From NCBI GenBank assembly GCA_003223515.1, contig QHVI01000063.1, positions 1 through 50,250 on the forward strand: 50,250 bases of DNA. Reading direction: 5' to 3'. Shown here in pieces: positions 42,383 to 50,136 of the stretch. This stretch comes from Candidatus Angelobacter sp. Gp1-AA117. GTDB lineage: Bacteria; Acidobacteriota; Terriglobia; Terriglobales; Acidobacteriaceae. The notes beneath the pieces were generated by a model. It made no database searches. It was not told the DNA's origin and saw only the letters and a program-made list of their open reading frames with translations. Positions within the stretch are counted from its first letter, which is position 1. Each line of letters opens with the position of its first letter. Both the position numbers and the translations under genes were made by a program.

Positions 42383-43726
42383 ATGAACCGCATCGTACAC
42401 CTGATCGAAGAACATAATCTTTTTACTCCAGAGTTGGTGAAGAACTTTGTGCTTGGACGACCCTTGACAGAGCTCAGAGATTTTTCCGTTAAGCTGGAAC
42501 AAGCCATTGCGGATGAGCTGCCCGACGCTGGTGCTACTCGTGACCCACTGTCGTTTTACAACTTCATGGCGAGCGCATGTCTGCGTGGAGACAATTGTCC
42601 CAAATGGAATTGCAGGCTGAGTAAAGCTCAAACTCTGGCTCGCTATGCTGTTTTGTATTGTGACGAGGTTCTTCTTCCGCTTTGGTTCAAGCCGGCTAAG
42701 ACCGGTGCTCCAGAAAGTGTTGAGCGCGAGCTACTTGGAGGCGCTCTCCTTACTCTAATAGAATTGAGAGCAGTGATTGAGAAGGGACTTGTCAAATTAG
42801 TTCCTCATGACCTTCATTTATGCACTGAACACTTAGAGGAAGCTGTTCCCGGGTTTCAGCAAATGATTTCCCGCGCGAAGCGCAGAGTAAGCGGAATAGC
42901 CTCCAAGTTTCGAATTAGGTTCGATAATTTTGGACCCTACGGCGGATTATTTATTACAGGGCCGGAAGACTTTATCGAACATGGTGCCCAAGGTATCATT
43001 TTTCACCAACCAGCCGAGTGGACTGATAAGTTAAAGCTCAAATCTGATGGGCAAAAAATTCTAAGTACCCGTTTTGCAATCGAAAATGAATTACTGGAAT
43101 ATATTTTTGATGATCCAGCGATGGATGCTGCTTTACAACAATATTACTCATTAAGATTCAGGAATAAATATCTGACGAATCTTCCTGCCGAGGCATACTT
43201 GCTTTCCCAATTAAACAAAAAAGAGGATGAGCCACCCCCATCTACTGTAAGCGCGGACTTAAGTCACAAATTGCCATTATTGAAAGATCTTCCGATCGAC
43301 GTGCTGCTGAAAATACGGGCAGAAGAATATGATGGATTTCTTCTCTACAGAAATGCCTTAGAGAGGGCTGCCAAAGAGCGATTCAAGAATAAAACCCAAG
43401 TCACAGAGGCAGAGGCGGCTGAGCTTTATAATGACTTATTGCTGCCTGAGTTGTTGCAATTGCGCGCCAAGATCAGAGCGAGTCGGAGAATGAGCAAGAA
43501 GCGTTCATTTTTGAAATCGACTGTAGCATCTGCCGTGGTTCTCGGACTTGGTGTTTTTTCAGGTCTTCCAGCGAAGCTCGTTGAATGGGCCGGGTCAATT
43601 CAAGGAGTAAATTTGGCGAGAGAGATTGGAGAAGCAAAGTTAAGTACAACGCAGACCGATGCAACATATCAGGCTCATGAACTTTACTTTTTGCTGAGAG
43701 CGAGCGAATACTTAGGCGATGAATGA
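42383..43726 (+). CDS. AT-richer orphan protein of unknown function
   Basis: 447 residues with no family I recognise. Residues 60-90 contain a cysteine cluster and SKAQTLARYAVLYCDEVLLPLWF. A middle part includes FRIRFDNFGPYGGLFITGPEDFIEHGAQGI. A helix-rich region DLPIDVLLKIRAEEYDGFLLYRNALERAAKERF lies near 310-340. A hydrophobic stretch STVASAVVLGLGVFSGLPAKLVEWAG near 385-410 suggests one membrane helix near the C-terminus. Codon use is visibly AT-richer than in the neighbours, and the gene stands alone after a terminator, so it was probably acquired by transfer. It may be an accessory or defence-type gene, but nothing in it proves that. Confidence 0.7.
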   Translation: MNRIVHLIEEHNLFTPELVKNFVLGRPLTELRDFSVKLEQAIADELPDAGATRDPLSFYNFMASACLRGDNCPKWNCRLSKAQTLARYAVLYCDEVLLPLWFKPAKTGAPESVERELLGGALLTLIELRAVIEKGLVKLVPHDLHLCTEHLEEAVPGFQQMISRAKRRVSGIASKFRIRFDNFGPYGGLFITGPEDFIEHGAQGIIFHQPAEWTDKLKLKSDGQKILSTRFAIENELLEYIFDDPAMDAALQQYYSLRFRNKYLTNLPAEAYLLSQLNKKEDEPPPSTVSADLSHKLPLLKDLPIDVLLKIRAEEYDGFLLYRNALERAAKERFKNKTQVTEAEAAELYNDLLLPELLQLRAKIRASRRMSKKRSFLKSTVASAVVLGLGVFSGLPAKLVEWAGSIQGVNLAREIGEAKLSTTQTDATYQAHELYFLLRASEYLGDE

Positions 43727-43747
43727 GGAGTGCACATTTCAAATATC

Positions 43748-44092
43748 TTATTGTCGCGAGGCAGGAGCAGGGCCGGGAGGGAGAATCTCCGGTTCAGCAC
43801 TGCGCACGCGTTGACGCGTGACAAAGAAAACAGCGGCAGTCCAGGTGGGAAACAGATCGACGCCGGGAATCAGTTCTGCGCCCAGGCTTGGCAGGAAAGC
43901 CCAATGCCAGCCGAGCAGCCGCGTAAGAACAAAGGCCACGAGGAAATCAAGAACGGTATCAAAGGGCGAAACCAAACCCTCGGCAAAAACCGGGAAAGCG
44001 ACGATCTGCAGCGCATCAGCCATGATGGCGACCAGCCAGGCCAGCCGGTGCTCTGGTGCTTTGATGGCTTTCAGGAAATCAAAATTGAACAT
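43748..44092 (-). CDS. Small membrane protein of unknown function
   Basis: 114 residues with about three hydrophobic segments (LAWLVAIMADALQIVAFPVFAEGLV, VLDFLVAFVLTRLLGWHWAFLPSLGAELIPGVDLFPTWTAAVFFV). The hydrophilic, proline-rich C-terminus (AEPEILPPGPAPA) probably faces the cytoplasm or periplasm. No domain is recognised. The pattern is consistent from start to stop and a frame on the other strand is less plausible, so it is likely a real gene. Convergent with the orphan gene, with a gap of about 20 bases. Confidence 0.6.
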   Translation of the reverse strand: MFNFDFLKAIKAPEHRLAWLVAIMADALQIVAFPVFAEGLVSPFDTVLDFLVAFVLTRLLGWHWAFLPSLGAELIPGVDLFPTWTAAVFFVTRQRVRSAEPEILPPGPAPASRQ

Positions 44093-44160
44093 GAGGGCCC
44101 TCCGGTCTGCGTAGGTTTACAGTTTAGATGAATTGAGGTGCTGTGTGGGTTCGGAAATTA

Positions 44161-44216
44161 GCACTCAGCAATCAGCACTCAGCAATCAGCGCTCAGCAAT
44201 CAGCCCCTGAACATTC
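44161..44216. repeat. GCACTCAGCAATCA tandem repeat
   Basis: Three 14-base units at 44161-44174, 44175-44188 and 44189-44202 (the last with one change), followed by GCCCCTGAACATTC. The last 14 bases recur in inverse orientation at 46052-46065 with related units after them. The pair flanks the HhH and hydrolase genes. Confidence 0.7.
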
Positions 44217-44244
44217 TTGAAAACTGGAGAGGTTTCGCCAGGAG

Positions 44245-44517
44245 CTAAGAGGCAATCCGGTGCTTGATCGAGTTGTAGAGTTCCTGCGGCACGACCATGC
44301 GGCCCAGCAAATCCATCTTGGTTGGATATGGCCGGTGCTCGACAATGCGCTCCGCTATCTCCGGGGTAAGTCCCAACCGGCGGACGATTTCACTTTCGCT
44401 GGCTTGGTTGATGTTCAGCGGCTGCATGGCGGCAATGCGCTTGTGCCTGAGTTCCACCAGCCATACTCCGGCAAACAGACCAAATCCTACTGCACCCAGA
44501 AATGAGAGTACCTTCAT
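44245..44517 (-). CDS. Membrane-anchored helix-hairpin-helix protein, ComEA-like
   Basis: 90 residues. An N-terminal membrane anchor (LSFLGAVGFGLFAGVWLVEL) is followed by a helix-hairpin-helix domain: LNINQASESEIVRRLGLTPEIAERIVEHRPYPTKMDLLGRMVVPQELYNSIKHRI. The order INQAS..E...LGLTPEIAERIVEHR matches ComEA-type DNA-binding HhH domains, which bind DNA without sequence specificity. Full competence proteins are longer, so a role in DNA uptake is only suggested. No competence genes are nearby. The gene sits between a 14-base repeat array and a hydrolase gene. Confidence 0.75.
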   Translation of the reverse strand: MKVLSFLGAVGFGLFAGVWLVELRHKRIAAMQPLNINQASESEIVRRLGLTPEIAERIVEHRPYPTKMDLLGRMVVPQELYNSIKHRIAS

Positions 44518-44770
44518 GCCTGCTCCTGTGAACGAACACTTATTGGAGGAGGAATCTGGGAGGAGGGTTTACTGGATTCGAGCAATCATCTGTGCCGCCC
44601 TGACGGGATTCTTATCTTTTACTTCACCTTCTCCCACGTCTTCCGACGTGGGCTCAATAATTCCGCACCTCCGGCGCTATCACTACCCGACGCTTAGCAG
44701 GGCATCAGCTACTAAGTTTTGACAGGGGTACATGTCCGGGAGTAAATGTCCGGGACCAAGTGCCGAATGC

Positions 44771-45871
44771 TTACAGGTTTTTTACCAGGAAACGGATGAT
44801 GTGGTAGGCATCCACGAACTTGAACGGAGTCTCCCCAGTGGTGTAATGCCCGCAGGGGAGCACCACGCTTTTCAGATCGGTTCCATGGCGGCGGAACTCC
44901 GCTTCCACTTGGCGTGAGAATTCCGGCAGGAACGTCAGGTCATATTTCGCGTAAATCAGAAGACATTTTTTAGAGAAGCGCGCAAATTTGTCAAAGTAGG
45001 CCATGGGGCTGATGCACAGCCAAGCCTGGCGCAGCCGCTCCAGCGTGAGGCCACCCTGCTCCAGCCCTTCACGTACATGGCGCGTCGATTGTCCCGTCCA
45101 CACCACATCGGCAAAGTACGTAGACGCATGGTTAAACACATTCACCTTCAATCGCGGCTCATGCGCGCTCGCCAGAAATCCGTAGCAGGAGCCCAGGCTG
45201 GTTCCCAGAATTCCAACGCTTTCTTTTCCCTGAGATTGCAGCCAGTCCACACACGAACGGATGTCGGCAATTCCCTGCCGGGCGGCATCGGTGGTGCGGC
45301 AGATGTTGGAGGAAACAGCATAGTCGGAGCGCTGGGTCTCCAGCGGACGCCGTATGTCATGATACGGCTTGCTCAGGCGCAGCATGGAGATTCCAAAGCG
45401 GTTGAGCATCGGCCCCAGTGCGTTGTAAGCGATGCCGTTGGCGTTCCAGTGCGGCAGAACAATGACTGCGCGTCTCCCTTCCACCTCGAACCAGCGGGCA
45501 TTCACCAAGTCGTTTTCAGGATGAGGAGTGCGCACCGGCGAGGTGAACCGCAGAAAGGCTCCGTCACCTTTGGGAACCTTGTCTGAGGCGTTGCTGCCGG
45601 TGGGAAAAAGCTCGATCTTGCGCTGCTCCAGGCGGAAGTCGGTAGGCGTCTCGTAGGAAAAGAAATCATCACTGTGAGCGACGATCTCGTCGTTTAGCTG
45701 GTGCAGGAACTGCTCGTACTCTTCCGCTGAATGCGGACAGTTGCCGTTCACCAGGGGCCAGCGCCGCGCCCATTCCATACCCCAGTCGAGTGGACGCACC
45801 AGACGATTGGTGTCGCGGGTGGTGAGACGCGTCTCCCACGCATACATCCATTTTTCGTATAAACCAATCAT
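44771..45871 (-). CDS. Alpha/beta hydrolase
   Basis: 366 residues with the hydrolase core. The nucleophile elbow is GTSLGS (VGILGTSLGSCYGFLASAHEP), the acid is in LLIYAKYDLTFLPEFSRQVEAEF, and the His is in VVLPCGHYTTGETPFKFVDAYHIIRFL. An N-terminal extension of about 100 residues (KWMYAWETRLTTRDTNRLVRPLDWGMEWA) resembles ABHD18-like hydrolases. Substrate is unknown. The frame is open to 46033, but upstream bases contain ACACAGAT repeats, so ATG 45871 (MIGLYEKW) is taken as the start. It lies between two inverted copies of a 14-base repeat. Confidence 0.8.
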   Translation of the reverse strand: MIGLYEKWMYAWETRLTTRDTNRLVRPLDWGMEWARRWPLVNGNCPHSAEEYEQFLHQLNDEIVAHSDDFFSYETPTDFRLEQRKIELFPTGSNASDKVPKGDGAFLRFTSPVRTPHPENDLVNARWFEVEGRRAVIVLPHWNANGIAYNALGPMLNRFGISMLRLSKPYHDIRRPLETQRSDYAVSSNICRTTDAARQGIADIRSCVDWLQSQGKESVGILGTSLGSCYGFLASAHEPRLKVNVFNHASTYFADVVWTGQSTRHVREGLEQGGLTLERLRQAWLCISPMAYFDKFARFSKKCLLIYAKYDLTFLPEFSRQVEAEFRRHGTDLKSVVLPCGHYTTGETPFKFVDAYHIIRFLVKNL

Positions 45872-45943
45872 TGCAGAGTGATGCTTCAATTTTAGCGCAC
45901 GCCGGACTTTCTTGGCCGCTGAAACACGCTGAAAAACCTCAAC

Positions 45944-45980
45944 ACAGATAACACAGATGAACTGATTTACACAGATGAAA
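45944..45980. repeat. ACACAGAT repeat cluster
   Basis: Several ACACAGAT units (aacacagataacacagatg, then tttacacagatgaaaa) lie upstream of the hydrolase gene. Similar CTGTG/ACACAG units occur around 10450-10485. It is a dispersed intergenic repeat type; no function is visible. Confidence 0.5.
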
Positions 45981-46051
45981 ACAGGGACAGGAGAATTAAC
46001 AAGATTCAATGGAGAAATAGCATCAGCCGCCAACAGCTAAATGTACAAAGT

Positions 46052-46094
46052 GAATGTTCAGGGGCTGAGTGCTGGGTGCTGAATACTAAGTGCT
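46052..46094. repeat. Inverted copy of the 44161-44216 repeat
   Basis: 46052-46065 is the exact reverse complement of 44203-44216 (GAATGTTCAGGGGC). It is followed by CTGAGTGCT/CTGGGTGCT units, the complement of the tandem units at 44161-44202. The two copies face each other about 1.8 kb apart. Confidence 0.65.
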
Positions 46095-47241
46095 ACTTCA
46101 GATACCTTCTCGGCAACCTGCTGGAGATTCCGCACAGAATGTCGTAAGGGATGGTAGACGCCAGGTTGGCATGCTCCCATGCGGTGATTTGCCGCGTGGC
46201 AGTTTCGCCGATGATCGTGACTTCGTCCCCCACTTCCACGCCGGGAATGCCGGTGATATCGATGGCGGTGAGGTTCATGCTGATGTTGCCGACGATCGAA
46301 GCATAATCGTTGTGGACAATCACCCGTCCACGCGAAGAAAGCTGACGATTCAGGCCATCACTGTAGCCTACTGTCAAAACAGCTACCCTGGTGGGAAACT
46401 CGGTGACATAGCCGCTGCTGTAGCCCACCACCTGACCGGCTTCCACGTCGCGGATCTGGATAATGCGCGTCTTCCATGAGAGCACCGGCTTCACTGGCAG
46501 TTCCAGCGACTGGTCGGCGCGTCCTGTGACTACGGAAGTTAAAGGCAGGTAATACCCGAACAGCGAAATACCGGGCCGTACCAGATTGAACCACGAATTC
46601 GAACGGCTCACGATGGCAGCGCTGTTGGCCATGTGCCGGATTGGAGGTTGAAGCCCTGCGGCTGCCATTTTGTTCAGGGCCTTCTGGAAGCGCTCGACCT
46701 GCTTGTCACCCTGGGGAGAGTCAACCATTTCTGACGCAGCAAAGTGGCTGAACGCCCCTTCCAGTTGGATATGAGGCGCCGACTGGATGGCCTCCAGCAG
46801 CCCGTTAAGGTCTTTCATGTCGACCCCCAGGCGGTTCATGCCAGAGTTGATCTTCAGGTGAACCGGAATGCGCCGGTTGATCTTCAGTCTTTCAGCGGCA
46901 TTCTCCAGCAGCTCAATATGATTCCAGTCCCAGATCGTAGGCGTAAGCTCGTACTCGACCACGGCTTCTTCTTCGCCGCGCCACAGACCTTCGAGCAGCA
47001 GGATGCGCGCGGTAATGCCCGCCTCGCGCAGCTCAATGCCTTCATCGGCGCGGGTCACGGCAAACCACTTGGCGCCTTCTTCCTGCATGGCCAGCGCACA
47101 CCGCAGCAGGCCGTGGCCATAAGCATCGCTCTTCACCACAGCGCAAACCGTAGCGTCCGGCTGTACGTAATCAAGAACAGTGCGGAAGTTGTGGCGGAGG
47201 GCCGTAAGCGAAACTTCAACCCACGAGGGGCAAGCTTGCAT
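46093..47241 (-). CDS. alr: Alanine racemase
   Basis: A PLP enzyme that makes D-alanine for peptidoglycan. About 382 residues in fold-type III barrel plus C-terminal beta domain. The PLP-lysine motif AVVKSDAYGHG is near residue 37. HLKINSGMNRLGV, MANSAA and VRPGISLFGYYLP are present, and the C-terminal active-site Tyr region VLTVGYSDGLNR is followed by GNISMNLTAIDIT. TTG 47274 is in frame, but ATG 47241 has AAGGT about six bases upstream and starts at the conserved PSWVEVSLTALRHNF, so the ATG is taken. It is followed by repeat DNA and, upstream, by dnaB on the same strand with a gap of about 200 bases. Confidence 0.95.
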   Translation of the reverse strand: MQACPSWVEVSLTALRHNFRTVLDYVQPDATVCAVVKSDAYGHGLLRCALAMQEEGAKWFAVTRADEGIELREAGITARILLLEGLWRGEEEAVVEYELTPTIWDWNHIELLENAAERLKINRRIPVHLKINSGMNRLGVDMKDLNGLLEAIQSAPHIQLEGAFSHFAASEMVDSPQGDKQVERFQKALNKMAAAGLQPPIRHMANSAAIVSRSNSWFNLVRPGISLFGYYLPLTSVVTGRADQSLELPVKPVLSWKTRIIQIRDVEAGQVVGYSSGYVTEFPTRVAVLTVGYSDGLNRQLSSRGRVIVHNDYASIVGNISMNLTAIDITGIPGVEVGDEVTIIGETATRQITAWEHANLASTIPYDILCGISSRLPRRYLK

Positions 47242-47444
47242 CGCAATACCTTGAAATGTCTGAGTGGTAGACAAACTGAAGCCTTTGTCCCCGATTATAA
47301 GGCATATAAAAGAGGGTTATTTACTAACGAAAGACGGTGAACCTCGGGAGACACAGGGCAATCAAAAAACTTAACGCTGATCCACGACAGGCCGGGACAG
47401 GTGACACTGATCTTTACTGATTAACGCAGATAAAGCCAAAGTCA

Positions 47445-48827
47445 TCAGTAAGCGTCTGGCGGCGTGGCGTCATTGGCGAGGTTTTCGAAGCGGGTAGAAC
47501 GCTTGATAAACGCGAGATGCACCGTGCCGGTGGGGCCGTTGCGCTGCTTGGCGATGATGAGTTCGGCTTTGCCTTCGAGATCAGGATCGTCCTGCTTGTA
47601 AACCTCTTCGCGGAAGATGAATCCCACCACGTCGGCATCCTGCTCGATGGCACCCGATTCGCGGAGATCAGACAACTGTGGACGGTTGTTGCCCGTGCGG
47701 CTTTCCGGAGCGCGGCTCAACTGGGAGAGAGCAATCAGCGGGCAGCGCATCTCCTTGGCCAGCGCCTTCAGTCCACGCGAAATGGTGGAAACTTCCTGGG
47801 TGCGGTTTTCATAGCGCCTGCCGGTGCCGGGAGAGGAAGCCGAAGCAAGCTGGAGGTAGTCCACCACGATGAGATCGAGGCGTCCCTGCGCTTGCTGCAG
47901 ACGCCGGCACTTGGCCCGCATCTCAGAGATTGAAACTGCCGGTGTATCGTCAATGAAGATAGGGGCTTCCACCAGCGCGCCCAGACCGGCCACCAGCTTG
48001 CCATAATCTTCGCGGCTGAGGAAGCCGGTGCGCAGCTTGTGAGAATCCACGCGGGCCTGGGAGCAGAGCAGACGCAGCAGCAGCGACTCACGCGACATTT
48101 CCAGAGAAAACACCGCTACTACTTTATGGTCATTCACCGCCGCATTCTCGGCAATGTTGATGGCAAAGGCCGTTTTTCCCATCGAAGGGCGTCCGGCAAT
48201 GATGATCAGGTCGGACTTCTGCAGTCCACTGGTTATGTTGTCGAGGTCTTCAAAGTGCGTCTCAAGGCCGGTGATGCGCTGGCCCTGTTCGTAGAGCTTG
48301 TCAATGGAGCCAAAGGAATCTTTGACGATCTCCGGAATGGAAAGGAATCCCTGGCCGACGCGCTTCTCGGCGATCTGAAAAATGGCTGACTCGGCCGACT
48401 CGATGATCTCTTCCGCCGGAGCATCCTGCTCGTAGGCTTTTTGTATGGCGCTGGTAGCTGCATGGATCAGCCCGCGCAGCAGCGCCTTGTCTTTCACGAT
48501 CTTTACGTAATGCTCAATATTTTTTACGCGCGGCAGTCCATCGGTAAGACTCATTACGTAAGCCGCGCCGCCTACGGCCTCAATTTCTTTGTTCTGACCC
48601 AGTTGTTCGGTGAGCGTGACGAAATCAATGGGGCGTCCGGCTTCGCCCAGTTCCATCATGCGCAGGTAGATGCGGCGGTGTGAATCAAGGCAGAAGTCGT
48701 CGGCGTGGAGCAGTTCAGCCGCCTGCGGATAGGTGGAATTGTCGAGGAGAATGGCCCCCAGGATGGCCCTTTCGGCTTCTACGCTGGCGGGTAAGCCACG
48801 GTCAAGACTGTGGTGGGTTGTGGCCAT
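47445..48827 (-). CDS. dnaB: Replicative DNA helicase DnaB
   Basis: A 460-residue hexameric helicase of the replication fork. The N-terminal DnaB domain opens with GLPASVEAERAILGAILLDN. The RecA-type C-terminal domain has Walker A GRPSMGKTAFAINIAEN at about residue 207, VFSLEMSRESLLLRLLCSQARVD, the Walker B LIVVDYLQLA, and SQLSRAPE...RPQLSDLRESGAIEQDADVVGF. No intein is present. ATG 48827 begins MATTHHSLDRGLP. It lies upstream of alr on the minus strand. A perfect hairpin (48912-48944) and DnaA-box-like sequences (49214-49234) lie in the region upstream of it. Confidence 0.97.
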   Translation of the reverse strand: MATTHHSLDRGLPASVEAERAILGAILLDNSTYPQAAELLHADDFCLDSHRRIYLRMMELGEAGRPIDFVTLTEQLGQNKEIEAVGGAAYVMSLTDGLPRVKNIEHYVKIVKDKALLRGLIHAATSAIQKAYEQDAPAEEIIESAESAIFQIAEKRVGQGFLSIPEIVKDSFGSIDKLYEQGQRITGLETHFEDLDNITSGLQKSDLIIIAGRPSMGKTAFAINIAENAAVNDHKVVAVFSLEMSRESLLLRLLCSQARVDSHKLRTGFLSREDYGKLVAGLGALVEAPIFIDDTPAVSISEMRAKCRRLQQAQGRLDLIVVDYLQLASASSPGTGRRYENRTQEVSTISRGLKALAKEMRCPLIALSQLSRAPESRTGNNRPQLSDLRESGAIEQDADVVGFIFREEVYKQDDPDLEGKAELIIAKQRNGPTGTVHLAFIKRSTRFENLANDATPPDAY

Positions 48828-49388
48828 TCAGAGTACCTATTGTGTCATATAGAACAGGTATTTCAACCAGCGAAAACACCATGAAAGTTCTGTAGATTCA
48901 GGCAGTAAAATGCCCGGCCTTGTACCAGCCATACAAGGCCGGGCTTGTTGAGTGGGATATCTGCAGCCGTGTGTTGCCCCACGGCACTTCAGGTGAATAC
49001 GCAAGCTTCTCTCACGCTCCTCCGCCACTCAAGGCTGAAGGACTTCCGCCCTCAAGGGGCCACGCAGATTAAGCTCAGACGCAGCTTCGAGTGTCTGCAT
49101 CTTTCGACTATTTGCGAATCGAACGCATTTCCTGTCAATCAGACATCGCACGTTCGCGTTGCAAGCATCATCCACAAACAACCGGGCTGGCTCAAGCAGG
49201 AACAACTCTGGCCGGTGGATAACCCTGTGGATATTGTGCGAATCTTGTGAAAGCCAGAGGAAATTTCGTCTTAAACCTTCCTTTGGTAACTCAAGCTGCA
49301 ACTCTCACGGTGCAGCTTAAGCGGATACAACCCGCTCTGAGCCTCTCTGTTCCAACTGAACGATAAGCGAAAACATCAAGGAGCAAAT
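48828..49388. other. 561-base spacer between dnaB and SRPBCC genes
   Basis: No convincing gene. It holds a perfect 12-base stem at 48912-48944, two DnaA-box-like near matches around 49216-49234 and an 8-base stem at 49293-49318 (AAGCTGCA/TGCAGCTT) in the leader of the SRPBCC gene. Frames on both strands here lack ribosome sites and known motifs. Confidence 0.5.
48912..48944. other. Perfect 12-base-arm hairpin upstream of dnaB
   Basis: GCCCGGCCTTGT (48912-48923) and ACAAGGCCGGGC (48933-48944), nine-base loop. It is about 85 bases upstream of the dnaB start. There is no long T-run on either side, so it could be a leader structure, a transcription stop for an unseen small RNA or a protein-binding site. 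Confidence 0.55.
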
Positions 49389-50027
49389 ATGGCACGTGAG
49401 CATTTCTGGTCTGGTTTTGCATTGGGCGCGCTGGCCGGTGTGGGTGGAGTGCTGGCGCTCAAAAGCTTCAGCAGTGACACAGACAGTCACATTGTGCGTC
49501 TCGAAAAGGGCATCAACGTAGGCCGCCCCGTGGAGTTGGTCTTCGCGGCGTGGTCAAACTTTGAGCGGCTGCCGCAGTTCATCAGTTTCGTGAAAGAGGT
49601 CGAGCGCTTCGGCACACATACCCGCTGGACCGTAAACATCGACGGCAAAGAATTCGAATGGGACGCACAGGTCACCCAGGTTGTCTCCAATCAGTCCATT
49701 GGATGGAAATCGCTGACTGGCCCCAAGCACACCGGCCGTATCAATTTTGCGCCCTTGGGCGATCAGACCGTTGTTCATGTAACGATGAACTATGCGCCAC
49801 CGCTGGACAGGCTGGTTTCCGCTCTGCCCATTGAGCAGCACCTTGAAGACTGGATCGAACGTGGCCTGCGTGAATTCAAGACTGCGCTGGAGAGCAGCAG
49901 CCCCGAACTACGGACCGGCACCAGCAACGAGCCGGTACGCTCAAGCACCGGCCCGATCGGAACCCCCGGTGAACACGCAGCGCCAGGGACTGTACGATAC
50001 ACACGTCCTCCGCAAGACAAATACTAG
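49389..50027 (+). CDS. SRPBCC (cyclase/dehydrase-type) protein with membrane anchor
   Basis: 212 residues. The N-terminus FWSGFALGALAGVGGVLALKSF is a membrane or signal-like segment. Residues 35-165 form an SRPBCC/Coq10-like START-type domain (IVRLEKGINVGRPVELVFAAWSNFERLPQFISFVKEVERFG, WDAQVTQVVSNQSIGWKSL, INFAPLGDQTVVHVTMNYAPP). The C-terminal 45 residues are low-complexity and Ser/Pro/Thr-rich. These domains bind hydrophobic ligands such as quinones or lipids, but the ligand here is unknown. ATG 49389 has AAGGAG five to six bases upstream. It is followed by repeat DNA and the intron end. Confidence 0.85.
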   Translation: MAREHFWSGFALGALAGVGGVLALKSFSSDTDSHIVRLEKGINVGRPVELVFAAWSNFERLPQFISFVKEVERFGTHTRWTVNIDGKEFEWDAQVTQVVSNQSIGWKSLTGPKHTGRINFAPLGDQTVVHVTMNYAPPLDRLVSALPIEQHLEDWIERGLREFKTALESSSPELRTGTSNEPVRSSTGPIGTPGEHAAPGTVRYTRPPQDKY

Positions 50028-50108
50028 CCGGATTAACCACAGCGTAGCGGAGCCACAACCAAAAGCTAACCACAAAGGGCACAAAGGTTTCACAAAGGAC
50101 ACAGAGGA
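50028..50108. repeat. CACAGCGTAGCGGAGCC element, copy 2, with CACAAAGG units
   Basis: 50028-50063 matches 36932-36968 except for one missing base. It is followed by CACAAAGGG, CACAAAGG and CACAGAGG units (50070-50107), the same composite order as at 36932-37003. It lies between the SRPBCC gene and the intron end. Confidence 0.6.
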
Positions 50109-50136
50109 AAGTGTTTGAGATCTGGAAAGCAAGCCG

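Noticed and set aside
44161-44216. CRISPR array
   Set aside because: Units are directly tandem with no spacers and are only 14 bases long.
48945-49301. Small frames on both strands in the dnaB spacer
   Set aside because: Overlapping frames without ribosome sites or protein-family motifs.
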